A stretch of DNA of 64,000 nt from Xanthomarina sp. F1114 (GTDB taxonomy: Bacteria > Bacteroidota > Bacteroidia > Flavobacteriales > Flavobacteriaceae), in the NCBI RefSeq assembly GCF_026410255.1, contig NZ_JAPMLL010000003.1, positions 181,939 through 245,938 on the forward strand, read 5' to 3'. Every line of letters starts with the position of its first letter. Position 1 is the stretch's first letter. Shown in pieces: positions 18,050 to 25,258 of the stretch. Under the pieces are notes generated by a model. The model was given only the letters and a program-made list of their open reading frames with translations. It was not told the origin of the DNA and did no database searches. The position numbers and the translations under genes were made by a program.

Positions 18050-18919
18050 TTATGATAATAATATTTTCCAGGCACTTTGAATATCGCCATAACTTAGATA
18101 GTTGCGAGCTAATTTATGTTTTTCTCTATGCGAAGCTGTTCTTATTTCTGGATAACGCTCGCTTACAGTTTCTAAAAACGCATTAACCGCTTCGGTACTT
18201 GGCAAGGTATCAACATTACCTAACATACCTAAATCGTTTCCAGTTAAAATCATACTGTTTTTTACTTCTTCCGGAAAACTATCCACACCTATTCCTAAAC
18301 TTGTAAGAGGTTTTGGTAATTCAAAAAAACCATTTCTAGCGCGACTGTAATAATTACCTCCAGCCCGAGCAACTAAATCTAGTTTTTCTTGATCGATAAC
18401 TCCGTCTTCATCTAAAACATCAGATTCTATATGTAATTTAACAACTTCACAAATTACTAAATTTCCAGCCCCACCTTCATTTCCTAATGCAACTATTTCT
18501 TTTACTATACATTCTAATTGTACAGGAGATTCGGCAACTCTAAAAGGTTTTACTAAATCCGATTTTAGCATGGTTAATCCTGCTTTATCAAATTCGTTTA
18601 CACCTTCTGCATACTCTGTACTACTTAAAGATGCTTGATGCACCATATCGTAATTTACCACATTAATTACAACTTCTTTAGTGGCTATTACATTCTCTAA
18701 AGTATGCTTTGTTGTATTATTCCTAACCCTACGTGCGGGCGAGAATATTAAAACAGGAGGATTTGCACTAAATACATTAAAAAAACTAAAAGGCGATAGA
18801 TTTGGATTCCCGTTCTCATCCATAGTACTAGCAAAGGCTATTGGTCTAGGTGACACAGCACTTAGCAAATACCCATGTAATTTGGCAACAGATAATTCTT
18901 TAGGCTCAAAAGATGTCAT
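18050..18919 (-). CDS. Flavin reductase-like, FMN-binding split-barrel protein
   Basis: A 289-residue protein. The first 200 residues are an FMN-binding split barrel of the flavin-reductase-like type: GYLLSAVSPRPIAFASTMDE, NLSPFSFFNVFSANPPVLIF and KEVVINVVNYDMVHQASL. The C-terminal 80 residues (AVNAFLETVSERYPEIRTAS, then REKHKLARNYLSYGDIQSAW) form an extra helical part seen in Bacteroidota homologs. A flavin-dependent oxidoreductase or nitroreductase-like role is expected; the substrate is unknown. No RNA or transport gene adjoins it. Confidence 0.88.
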   Translation of the reverse strand: MTSFEPKELSVAKLHGYLLSAVSPRPIAFASTMDENGNPNLSPFSFFNVFSANPPVLIFSPARRVRNNTTKHTLENVIATKEVVINVVNYDMVHQASLSSTEYAEGVNEFDKAGLTMLKSDLVKPFRVAESPVQLECIVKEIVALGNEGGAGNLVICEVVKLHIESDVLDEDGVIDQEKLDLVARAGGNYYSRARNGFFELPKPLTSLGIGVDSFPEEVKNSMILTGNDLGMLGNVDTLPSTEAVNAFLETVSERYPEIRTASHREKHKLARNYLSYGDIQSAWKILLS

Positions 18920-19114
18920 TTATCATTTTTTTATTTGCACAAAACTAACCATTTTTTTAGATAATTTTCCCATAAAACCGTGCATAGTTTCTAACATTTT
19001 AATTCGCATTCAACATTTTTAGACTCCTTTTATTCTATATCTAATTTTATTTGTTTTTGCTTACACAATAAAATGTATAGATTTTACATTATATTTCAGA
19101 ATAAAATATGTTTT

Positions 19115-20281
19115 ATGCTTTTTTCTAAACACAGAAATCTTAGTCGGTGGATTATTGTTGTGGCATCTTTTGGGATTATATCTCTAATATTATGGAATAC
19201 TTATGTGTTTTTTCAAGAGTTTAAAATTGAAGAGCAGTCTAAAATGGATATTTGGGCAGCTGCGCATCAAGAAATTAACTCCAATCCTTTAGATGAAAAT
19301 GTCAATCCTTTGGTAGATAAGGTTTTTACTTCAGACATATCTAACCCTATGTTTGTTTACAATAAAGGAAACGTTTTGCTTTCTAATAATATAGAAGACC
19401 AAAAGCTTAAAAGTGATAAGTCTATTAAAAAACTAATTAAACAATATTCCGAAGAAAACACACCTATTGTTATTTCTTATGAAGATAGCGAAACCAAAGA
19501 GACTGTTGTTTACGGAACTTTATATTACGGCAATTCTGAGGTTTTAAATAAATTAAAATATTATCCATTAGCCTTATTGCTTATTATTTTCTTATTTGGG
19601 GCCGTAGCTTATTTCTTTTATAGAAGCTCAAAAATTGCAGCTCAAAATAAATTATGGTCTGGAATGGCTAAAGAAACGGCTCATCAAATTGGAACCCCAT
19701 TATCATCGTTAATAGGTTGGGCAGAAATCTTAAAAACTGAAAATATTAATCCAGAATACATAGTCGAGATTGAAAAAGATATTAGCAGACTTCAAACTAT
19801 TACAGAACGCTTTAGTAAAATAGGTTCGCTTCCAACCTTAGAAAAAACAGACATTGTAAAGGAGACTATAGATTCTTATGATTACTTAAAAGCCAGAAGC
19901 TCAAAATTAATTGAATTTAAACTAATTACAGTTTCTAACGAAATTTATGTAAATTTAAACAAACAGCTATATAGTTGGACCATCGAAAATTTAGTAAAAA
20001 ATGCTATCGATGCTATGAAAGGGAAAGGCCAGCTTACAATTGAAATATTACAACTAGAAAATACTGTAAAAATAAATGTAAGCGATACTGGTAATGGACT
20101 TCCAAAAAAGCAATTTAATGCTATCTTTGAACCCGGTTATACAACCAAAAAAAGAGGTTGGGGTTTAGGGCTTTCGCTTGCAAAGCGCATTATTGAAGAG
20201 TTTCATGATGGTAAGATAAAAGTTTTACATTCTGAAATTGGTAAAGGAACAACCATGCAAATTTCAATGAAATCTGTTTAA
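19115..20281 (+). CDS. Orphan membrane sensor histidine kinase
   Basis: A 388-residue kinase starting at the ATG at 19115 (MLFSKHRNLSRWIIVVASFG); an upstream ATG at 19073 adds 14 residues. A first helix at residues 10-31, an extracytoplasmic sensor of about 115 residues and a second helix near 150-170 precede the kinase core. The H-box is GMAKETAHQIGTPLSSLIGW, with N-box (NLVKNAIDAMKGKGQL), G1 (VSDTGNGLP) and G2 (RGWGLGLSLAKRII) motifs. No response regulator is adjacent. The signal is unknown. The next gene starts three bases later and is cotranscribed. Confidence 0.95.
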   Translation: MLFSKHRNLSRWIIVVASFGIISLILWNTYVFFQEFKIEEQSKMDIWAAAHQEINSNPLDENVNPLVDKVFTSDISNPMFVYNKGNVLLSNNIEDQKLKSDKSIKKLIKQYSEENTPIVISYEDSETKETVVYGTLYYGNSEVLNKLKYYPLALLLIIFLFGAVAYFFYRSSKIAAQNKLWSGMAKETAHQIGTPLSSLIGWAEILKTENINPEYIVEIEKDISRLQTITERFSKIGSLPTLEKTDIVKETIDSYDYLKARSSKLIEFKLITVSNEIYVNLNKQLYSWTIENLVKNAIDAMKGKGQLTIEILQLENTVKINVSDTGNGLPKKQFNAIFEPGYTTKKRGWGLGLSLAKRIIEEFHDGKIKVLHSEIGKGTTMQISMKSV

Positions 20282-20284
20282 ATT

Positions 20285-20638
20285 ATGAAGGAGAAGTTTA
20301 TTACTATTAAAGAAGTTGCTTTAAACAACAATTGTCCTGAATGCTATAATACCAATGGTTTGCAATTAACGTTTAAGCAAAGGTTTGTTGAGAATAAGTT
20401 TTATAAATCTATTACCCAAGAAACCATGCATTTATTAGAATGCAGCACATGTAATACCAGTATATATCCTGTTAGATGGACCGAAGATATTGAAAGGGTT
20501 TTTAACTATCATCAAAGAGCTTTTAGTCCTAAAGAATCTTCTTTTAAATTAAAAAAAACAGCATGGCTTCTAATAATTAGCACTTTAATTTTTATGCTTA
20601 TTCTAATAGGAATTGCCGTTGTACCAAATTTATTATAA
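20285..20638 (+). CDS. Small zinc-ribbon-like membrane protein
   Basis: A 117-residue protein with two CxxC pairs, CPEC at 17-20 and CSTC at 53-56, suggesting a zinc ribbon, and a C-terminal membrane helix at about 93-115. It starts three bases after the histidine kinase stop, so it may work with that kinase or simply share its transcript. It is not recognised as a named family. Its end overlaps the convergent HIT gene by six bases. Confidence 0.75.
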   Translation: MKEKFITIKEVALNNNCPECYNTNGLQLTFKQRFVENKFYKSITQETMHLLECSTCNTSIYPVRWTEDIERVFNYHQRAFSPKESSFKLKKTAWLLIISTLIFMLILIGIAVVPNLL

Positions 20639-21022
20639 ATAGGTTTTAATAGCTTTTACTGTATCTTCAAAATCCTTTTCGCTAAGAGTTACTTTATTAA
20701 GAAACCTAATATCCTCCATAGAGTTTAACGGAATTAAATGCACATGTACATGTGGAACTTCTAATCCCACAACTGTCATCCCAACTCGCTTACAAGGTAT
20801 TGCTTTTCTTATGGCCATAGCTACCTCTCTAGAAAAAGACATTAATCGCAAATACGTTTCTTCATCTAAATCGAAAATTTTATCTACTTCTTTTTTAGGT
20901 ATACACAAGGTATGTCCTTTAGAATTTGGATTGATATCTAAAAAAGCCAGGAACTCATTGGTTTCTGCAATTTTATATGAAGGTAATTCTCCTGAAATGA
21001 TTTTTGAAAATATAGAAGCCAT
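20633..21022 (-). CDS. HIT family nucleotide hydrolase
   Basis: A 129-residue protein of the histidine-triad (HIT) family. The catalytic motif HVHVHLIPL is at about residues 95-103. The N-terminal MASIFSKIISGELPSYKIAE and the central GHTLCIPKKEVDKIFDL are typical of bacterial HinT/HIT-like proteins that hydrolyse nucleoside phosphoramidates or dinucleoside polyphosphates. It follows greA on the same strand, with a strong hairpin between them. Confidence 0.95.
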   Translation of the reverse strand: MASIFSKIISGELPSYKIAETNEFLAFLDINPNSKGHTLCIPKKEVDKIFDLDEETYLRLMSFSREVAMAIRKAIPCKRVGMTVVGLEVPHVHVHLIPLNSMEDIRFLNKVTLSEKDFEDTVKAIKTYL

Positions 21023-21048
21023 AGTATCTTATGTATTTACGTAAATAT

Positions 21049-21079
21049 AAAAAGATTCCTGTTTTGCAGGAATCTTTTT
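21049..21079. terminator. Terminator between greA and the HIT gene
   Basis: A 13-bp perfect stem (21049-21061 with 21067-21079) with a 5-nt loop and A/T-rich flanks. It lies downstream of greA on the minus strand. The A/T runs make it look bidirectional. Confidence 0.85.
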
Positions 21080-21118
21080 GATAATATTTTCGAGTTGTAT
21101 GCCTTAATAGACAATTTG

Positions 21119-21592
21119 TTATCTGGATATTTCCAAAATATCAAATTTCAATACCCCATTTGGTACTTGTATCTCAGCCACTTCACCCACAGACTTCCCT
21201 AACAAACCTTTTCCTATTGGAGAGTTTACAGAGATTTTTCCTGAAGCTAAATCAGCTTCTCCATCTGCAACCAAAGTATAATTCATTTCCATGCCATTGG
21301 TTTGGTTTTTAATTTTCACTTTAGAAAGCACCAAGATTTTAGTTGCATCTAGCTGAGATTCGTCTATTAAACGCGCTCCTGCAAGTGTTTCTTCAAGTTT
21401 TGAAATTTTCATTTCAAGCATACCTTGCGCTTCTTTGGCAGCATCATATTCGGCATTCTCACTTAAATCGCCCTTGTCTCTAGCCTCACCAATTGCTCGG
21501 GATGCATTTGGACGCTCTATATCTTTTAATATTCTTAACTCTTCTCTTAATTTCTTTAAACCTTCTTCGGTATAATAGGATACTTTACTCAT
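21119..21592 (-). CDS. greA: Transcription elongation factor GreA
   Basis: A 157-residue factor that restarts backtracked RNA polymerase. The ATG at 21592 (MSKVSYYTEEGLKKLREELR) gives the standard length; an upstream in-frame start at 21631 would add 13 atypical residues. The N-terminal coiled coil carries the acidic tip in GDLSENAEYDAAKE near residues 41-54. The C-terminal domain includes SPIGKGLLGKSVGEVAEIQV. A hairpin with a T-run lies in its predicted leader at 21670-21693, hinting at attenuation. Confidence 0.97.
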   Translation of the reverse strand: MSKVSYYTEEGLKKLREELRILKDIERPNASRAIGEARDKGDLSENAEYDAAKEAQGMLEMKISKLEETLAGARLIDESQLDATKILVLSKVKIKNQTNGMEMNYTLVADGEADLASGKISVNSPIGKGLLGKSVGEVAEIQVPNGVLKFDILEISR

Positions 21593-21669
21593 AACTTCAT
21601 CGTTTATATAATAGATAATATCCCGAAACACAGTTTTACATCCAAAAAGAAACCGGTCGGGATTAACGC

Positions 21670-21693
21670 AAAAAATCTCGTTCTCACGAGATT
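21670..21693 (-). terminator. Terminator-like hairpin in the greA leader
   Basis: AATCTCGT and ACGAGATT (21674-21681 and 21686-21693) form an 8-bp perfect stem with a TCTC/GAGA loop. On the minus strand it runs into TTTTTT. It lies about 80 bases upstream of the greA ATG and just after a -7-like TATCTTTG. No minus-strand gene precedes it closely, so it is best read as a leader element. Confidence 0.6.
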
Positions 21694-21699
21694 GATGTA

Positions 21700-21707
21700 C
21701 AAAGATA
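21700..21707 (-). promoter_or_regulatory. -7-like element before greA
   Basis: TATCTTTG on the minus strand fits TAnnTTTG. A start a few bases downstream would place the hairpin at 21670-21693 at the very 5' end of the greA mRNA. A clear -33 TTG is lacking. Confidence 0.45.
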
Positions 21708-21768
21708 CAAAATATTTAATTGTGTTTAGTTTTTGTTGTAAATTGTACCCGAAAATTTAATAAAAAAA

Positions 21769-22218
21769 ATGAAACGTATTTTTTATATTATTTTATTAAG
21801 CCTTATAGTTGCTTCTTGTAGCAAAAGTGACGACGATGCTTATAAAAATAACCCAAATATTCCTAATGTTCCTTTTAATACGGGAACGCTTGTCAACACA
21901 AATCTACCTCAATTCAGCAATTTAAAATTCGACAATAATCATGTTATTTTAAACAATAATTACGGTATAAATGGCGTCGTTTTATTCCACTCTTCTGGAG
22001 AAAATTATAGCGCTTTCGAATTAAGCGATCCTAACCATCCATTAAGCAGTTGTTCTACTTTAACGGTTCAAGGGGTTATTGCTACTTGCGATTGTGATGA
22101 CGGCAATAATTACGACATTTTAAATGGCATTGGGCAAACAGGAACCACTGGACATTATGCGTTAAAGCGCTATTATGTAGAAGTTGCTGGAAATATAATT
22201 CGGGTTTATAATAATTAG
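21769..22218 (+). CDS. Rieske-like lipoprotein, probably without cluster
   Basis: A 149-residue protein with a lipoprotein signal, MKRIFYIILLSLIVASCSKS, followed by DDDAY. The C-terminal 100 residues follow the Rieske beta-fold pattern (YSAFELSDPNHPLSSCSTLT, then VIATCDCDDGNNYDILNG, then LKRYYVEVAGNIIRVYNN). The usual ligand pairs CxH and CxxH are not intact: DPN stands where CPH is expected and CDCDD where CxxH is expected. So 2Fe-2S binding is doubtful. Similar short Rieske-like lipoproteins are frequent in Flavobacteriaceae, with no known role. Confidence 0.7.
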   Translation: MKRIFYIILLSLIVASCSKSDDDAYKNNPNIPNVPFNTGTLVNTNLPQFSNLKFDNNHVILNNNYGINGVVLFHSSGENYSAFELSDPNHPLSSCSTLTVQGVIATCDCDDGNNYDILNGIGQTGTTGHYALKRYYVEVAGNIIRVYNN

Positions 22219-22289
22219 GGCAAATTTTAAAGCCTTTAATTGGCTTTAAAACCAGGCTATCCGCTGTATCTTTTTATTTAAAAAACAAT

Positions 22290-22316
22290 AAAAAGGATGC
22301 CGCTACTATCCTTTTT
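22290..22316 (+). terminator. Terminator downstream of the Rieske-like gene
   Basis: AAAAAGGAT (22290-22298) pairs with ATCCTTTTT (22308-22316). The preceding bases from about 22253 (GGCTATCCGCTGTATCTTTTT) also pair imperfectly with it, giving a longer alternative hairpin. Confidence 0.65.
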
Positions 22317-22322
22317 GCATAT

Positions 22323-22355
22323 AAAAAAACTGCTCTTAAATAGAGCAGTTTTTTT
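22323..22355. terminator. Strong bidirectional terminator
   Basis: A 14-bp perfect stem, AAAAAAACTGCTCT (22323-22336) with AGAGCAGTTTTTTT (22342-22355), and a 5-nt loop. It lies between the convergent Rieske-like gene and the TonB-dependent receptor. Confidence 0.92.
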
Positions 22356-22388
22356 ATTGTAATTTGAGGTTCTCACTATCACTTGAAG

Positions 22389-24608
22389 TTAAAACTTCAA
22401 AGTTACCCCTAACAAAAAGTTAGTAGTAGCTTGCGGATAATAACCAGTGCCTTCAATTGTTGTTATTTGGTTAGGATTGGACCAATCGTCATCATAAGTA
22501 TAATAAAACCCATTAGAGCTGTATTTTTCTCCAAATAAATTATTTACTAAACCAGAAATAATAATGGCTTTAAATATAGATTTTGTTTCAATTTCATACA
22601 TGATATTAAAATCGTTTACAAAATAACTATCTAATTTCGATGCCTCTGTATCTGTATTCCCCATATATTGTTCACCTACAAATTTACTTAATAACGACAT
22701 TTGCAAGCCTTCCAGCGGCCTATAAACAAAAGCATTTCCTGCCACAACATTAGGGGAAAACGAAATGTTTGTCGCCCCTAAATCGACTAATTCTCCGTCT
22801 AAAGAAACCACTGTTTCTTTGTTCTTATTGGTACTTAAAGCCACATTTGGCTGAATACTAAATTTATTCGAAATATTAAAAACAGCATCAACTTCCAAAC
22901 CTAATCTGTAGCTATTTCCTGAGTTATCTCTCACCGGATTTCCAACATCGTTAATAGCTCCAGTTAAAACTAATTGTTCATTATATAACATATAGTATAA
23001 GTTGGTATTTAGAATAAAAGCATCAGACTTATGTCTCCATCCTAATTCAAAATCGTTTAATTGCTCTGGCTTCACGTCGGCATTTATTTCAAAATCGTCT
23101 CTGTTTGGTTCTCTATTAGCTCTAGCATAAGAAAAATAGAAGTTATTATTATCGTTTAGAGTGTAGGTAATTCCTGCTTTAGGATTAAAGAAATTAAAAT
23201 GCTTATCAACAATAAATGGTGCCACATCAGAATTTGTTCCAGTAGTTTTATAATTAACATATCTGTATTGCAAATCCAAATACAAGCTAATATGATCGTT
23301 TAATCTATATTGCCCTTTTGAAAAAGCACTCATATCTAATTTCTTTCCGTTTCCATCATAATATCTATCTCTAATCATCATATCGCTTGCATATTGCGCC
23401 CAGATAATTTCTCCAAAATGATCGCCCGAGTAAGAACTTAAAGAGGTTCCAAAAATAACATCTAAAGCATTATTTTTGTAGTTGGCATTAGCATTAAAAA
23501 CATAAAATTTATTATCTAGCCATCTACGTCTAATTAAATCTGTTTCTGTTATTGTCTCACTGCCAATTTCCACATCTGCAAGACCATAATCTGCAAATTC
23601 TGCATCTTCTTTATACTGCTCAAAATAGCCTTTTCCTTGAGTATAATTAAGAGCTAAATTAGTGGACCACCTGTTATTAATTCGCTCATTCCAATGTAAC
23701 TGATAATGGTCCTGCTGGTAATTATCAATTTCGTTATCGTAGAACTGAATATTTCCGTTTTCATCTGTGTACATTCCTGCAGAATTAAAAGTTCTGTCAT
23801 GTTCCAAAATATATGGATCTTCAATCCCATTCCACGACTGATAAGTTTTTTCCTTCCCGCTAAAGGTTAATGCCTTTATCATTCTATAATCATCTACATA
23901 GGTAGTTTGAAGAAAATACGACTTTAAATCTGATGTGGCCCGGTCTACATAACCATCCGATTTAATTTGAGACAAACGCCCAGCAATTTCTATACGATCG
24001 TTAAGCAAACCTGTACTAAATTTTACGGTGTGCTTCCAAGTATTAAAACTTCCATAGCTATTGGCTATTTCTCCAAAAGCATTTTGTGAAACAGCATCTG
24101 TAAGCACATTAATGCTTGCACCAAAAGCACCAGAACCATTGGTCGATGTTCCCACCCCACGCTGCAGCTGAAGACTTTCTACAGAGGAGGCAAAATCGCC
24201 TAAATTAACCCAAAAAGTTCCTAAGGACTCTCCATCGTTATAAGGAATTCCATTAATGGTTACGTTGGTAGATTGTGCGTTAATTCCGCGTACTCTAATT
24301 CCTGTATAACCTAAGCCTGCTCCAGCATCTGAAGTAGTTACCACCGAGGGTAAATAGTTTAAAAGAATAGGTAAATCCTGACCAAGATTTCGTTTTTGTA
24401 ATTGCTCTTTAGTTAAGTTAGAGTGTGTAATTGGCGATGTGGCATTTACACGCACTGCTTTAACTAAAACTTCGTCCAAGGCTTCTAGTTTTGTAGAATC
24501 TTGTTCCTTTTCTTGTGAGTAAACTGAAAAAGTTGAAAGTAAAAAAAGTAATAAAATTTGAGAATTCTGCCTACTGTAGAACGACAGGTTGTTGAATAAA
24601 AGTTTCAT
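22389..24608 (-). CDS. TonB-dependent receptor, probable thiamine uptake
   Basis: A 739-residue outer-membrane receptor. A signal peptide ends near SVYSQ, the TonB box region follows (LDEVLVKAVRV), then a plug (VTTSDAGAGLGYTGIRVRGI) and a 22-strand barrel ending in a terminal Phe (GVTLKF). No carboxypeptidase-like or SusD partner domain is present. A TPP riboswitch lies in its leader, so import of thiamine or a precursor is the likely job. This matches the established TPP-controlled receptors of Bacteroidota. The same-strand operon upstream carries a PnuC-type transporter and a thiamine-binding-type protein. Substrate is inferred from regulation. Confidence 0.93.
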   Translation of the reverse strand: MKLLFNNLSFYSRQNSQILLLFLLSTFSVYSQEKEQDSTKLEALDEVLVKAVRVNATSPITHSNLTKEQLQKRNLGQDLPILLNYLPSVVTTSDAGAGLGYTGIRVRGINAQSTNVTINGIPYNDGESLGTFWVNLGDFASSVESLQLQRGVGTSTNGSGAFGASINVLTDAVSQNAFGEIANSYGSFNTWKHTVKFSTGLLNDRIEIAGRLSQIKSDGYVDRATSDLKSYFLQTTYVDDYRMIKALTFSGKEKTYQSWNGIEDPYILEHDRTFNSAGMYTDENGNIQFYDNEIDNYQQDHYQLHWNERINNRWSTNLALNYTQGKGYFEQYKEDAEFADYGLADVEIGSETITETDLIRRRWLDNKFYVFNANANYKNNALDVIFGTSLSSYSGDHFGEIIWAQYASDMMIRDRYYDGNGKKLDMSAFSKGQYRLNDHISLYLDLQYRYVNYKTTGTNSDVAPFIVDKHFNFFNPKAGITYTLNDNNNFYFSYARANREPNRDDFEINADVKPEQLNDFELGWRHKSDAFILNTNLYYMLYNEQLVLTGAINDVGNPVRDNSGNSYRLGLEVDAVFNISNKFSIQPNVALSTNKNKETVVSLDGELVDLGATNISFSPNVVAGNAFVYRPLEGLQMSLLSKFVGEQYMGNTDTEASKLDSYFVNDFNIMYEIETKSIFKAIIISGLVNNLFGEKYSSNGFYYTYDDDWSNPNQITTIEGTGYYPQATTNFLLGVTLKF

Positions 24609-24680
24609 CCGATAAAATAAATTTATGCGAATAAAAAGAGGTTATTATTCTTTGTTATTAATTGATTGTTTTTTTGTGAG

Positions 24681-24704
24681 ATGCTTCGACAAGCTCAGCA
24701 TGAC
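24681..24704. repeat. Inverted-repeat element between riboswitch and receptor gene
   Basis: ATGCTTCGACAAGCTCAGCAT (24681-24701) has terminal arms ATGCT/AGCAT and an alternative inner stem GCTT/AAGC. From memory, similar sequence is a dispersed intergenic repeat in Flavobacteriia; no second copy was noticed in this window. It sits in the untranslated leader and could form the expression platform of the riboswitch. Confidence 0.4.
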
Positions 24705-24721
24705 ACATAACTGTGTTTAAA

Positions 24722-24795
24722 GTCCCTAAACAGCATTACCTGTTCTAGGTTCATTGGGTATGATCTCAGCCGATAATAGGCACCCCTTTTTGAGA
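24722..24795 (-). promoter_or_regulatory. TPP riboswitch (THI box)
   Basis: On the minus strand the order is GGGGTGCC, then GGCTGAGATCATACCC, then GAACCTAGAACAGGTAATGC, then TAGGGAC. These are the conserved core blocks of the TPP aptamer (CUGAGA...ACCC, GAACCUGA...GGUAAU, AGGGA). It lies about 115 bases upstream of the TonB-dependent receptor ATG. Binding of thiamine pyrophosphate should lower receptor expression. No obvious intrinsic terminator lies between it and the gene, so translational control is more likely. Confidence 0.95.
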
Positions 24796-24849
24796 ACGCT
24801 GCAAAGATAGTTATCAATTAATAATTAGCAACCAATAATAAGGAATTAT

Positions 24850-25257
24850 TTAATTTATTTCAGGTGGTTTTCTATTCGCTTTTTTATCAGCTTGTTGCTT
24901 CTTTTTAGATAAGCGTTTTAATTTAACCGACCGTGGAACTTTAGTAGGTTTTCGTTTTTTAGGTTTTTTTAAGCCTTCTTTTATAAGTTCTAAAAACCTT
25001 TTTATTACTAGATCTTTATTTTTATGTTGACTTCTACTCTCGTCGCTTTGTAGAATTAAAACTCCATCGGTTGTTAATCTGTTTGACAGATTTTTAAACA
25101 ACAACGCTTTTTGTGTTTCAGAAAACACTTGGGAATTACTTAAATCGAAATTTAAAACCACTTTAGACGATACCTTATTAACATGCTGTCCTCCTGCTCC
25201 AGAGCTTCTAATAGCTTTGAAGTTTAATTCGGTAATAAGTAAATTTGCATCAAACAT
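24850..25257 (-). CDS. arfB: Alternative ribosome-rescue factor / peptidyl-tRNA hydrolase ArfB
   Basis: A 135-residue release-factor-like protein. The catalytic GGQ is in RSSGAGGQHVNKVSSKVVLN near residues 17-36. The basic C-terminal tail (LKKPKKRKPTKVPRSVKLKR, then LSKKKQQADKKANRK) is typical of ArfB/YaeJ/ICT1, which enters the empty mRNA channel of stalled ribosomes. It starts one base after the DUF4301 gene and is the last gene of the tight operon starting near 28210. Confidence 0.95.
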   Translation of the reverse strand: MFDANLLITELNFKAIRSSGAGGQHVNKVSSKVVLNFDLSNSQVFSETQKALLFKNLSNRLTTDGVLILQSDESRSQHKNKDLVIKRFLELIKEGLKKPKKRKPTKVPRSVKLKRLSKKKQQADKKANRKPPEIN

Positions 25258-25258
25258 T

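Noticed and set aside
24681..24704. Attachment site for an integrated element
   Set aside because: No integrase, second copy or tRNA overlap; better read as a dispersed repeat.
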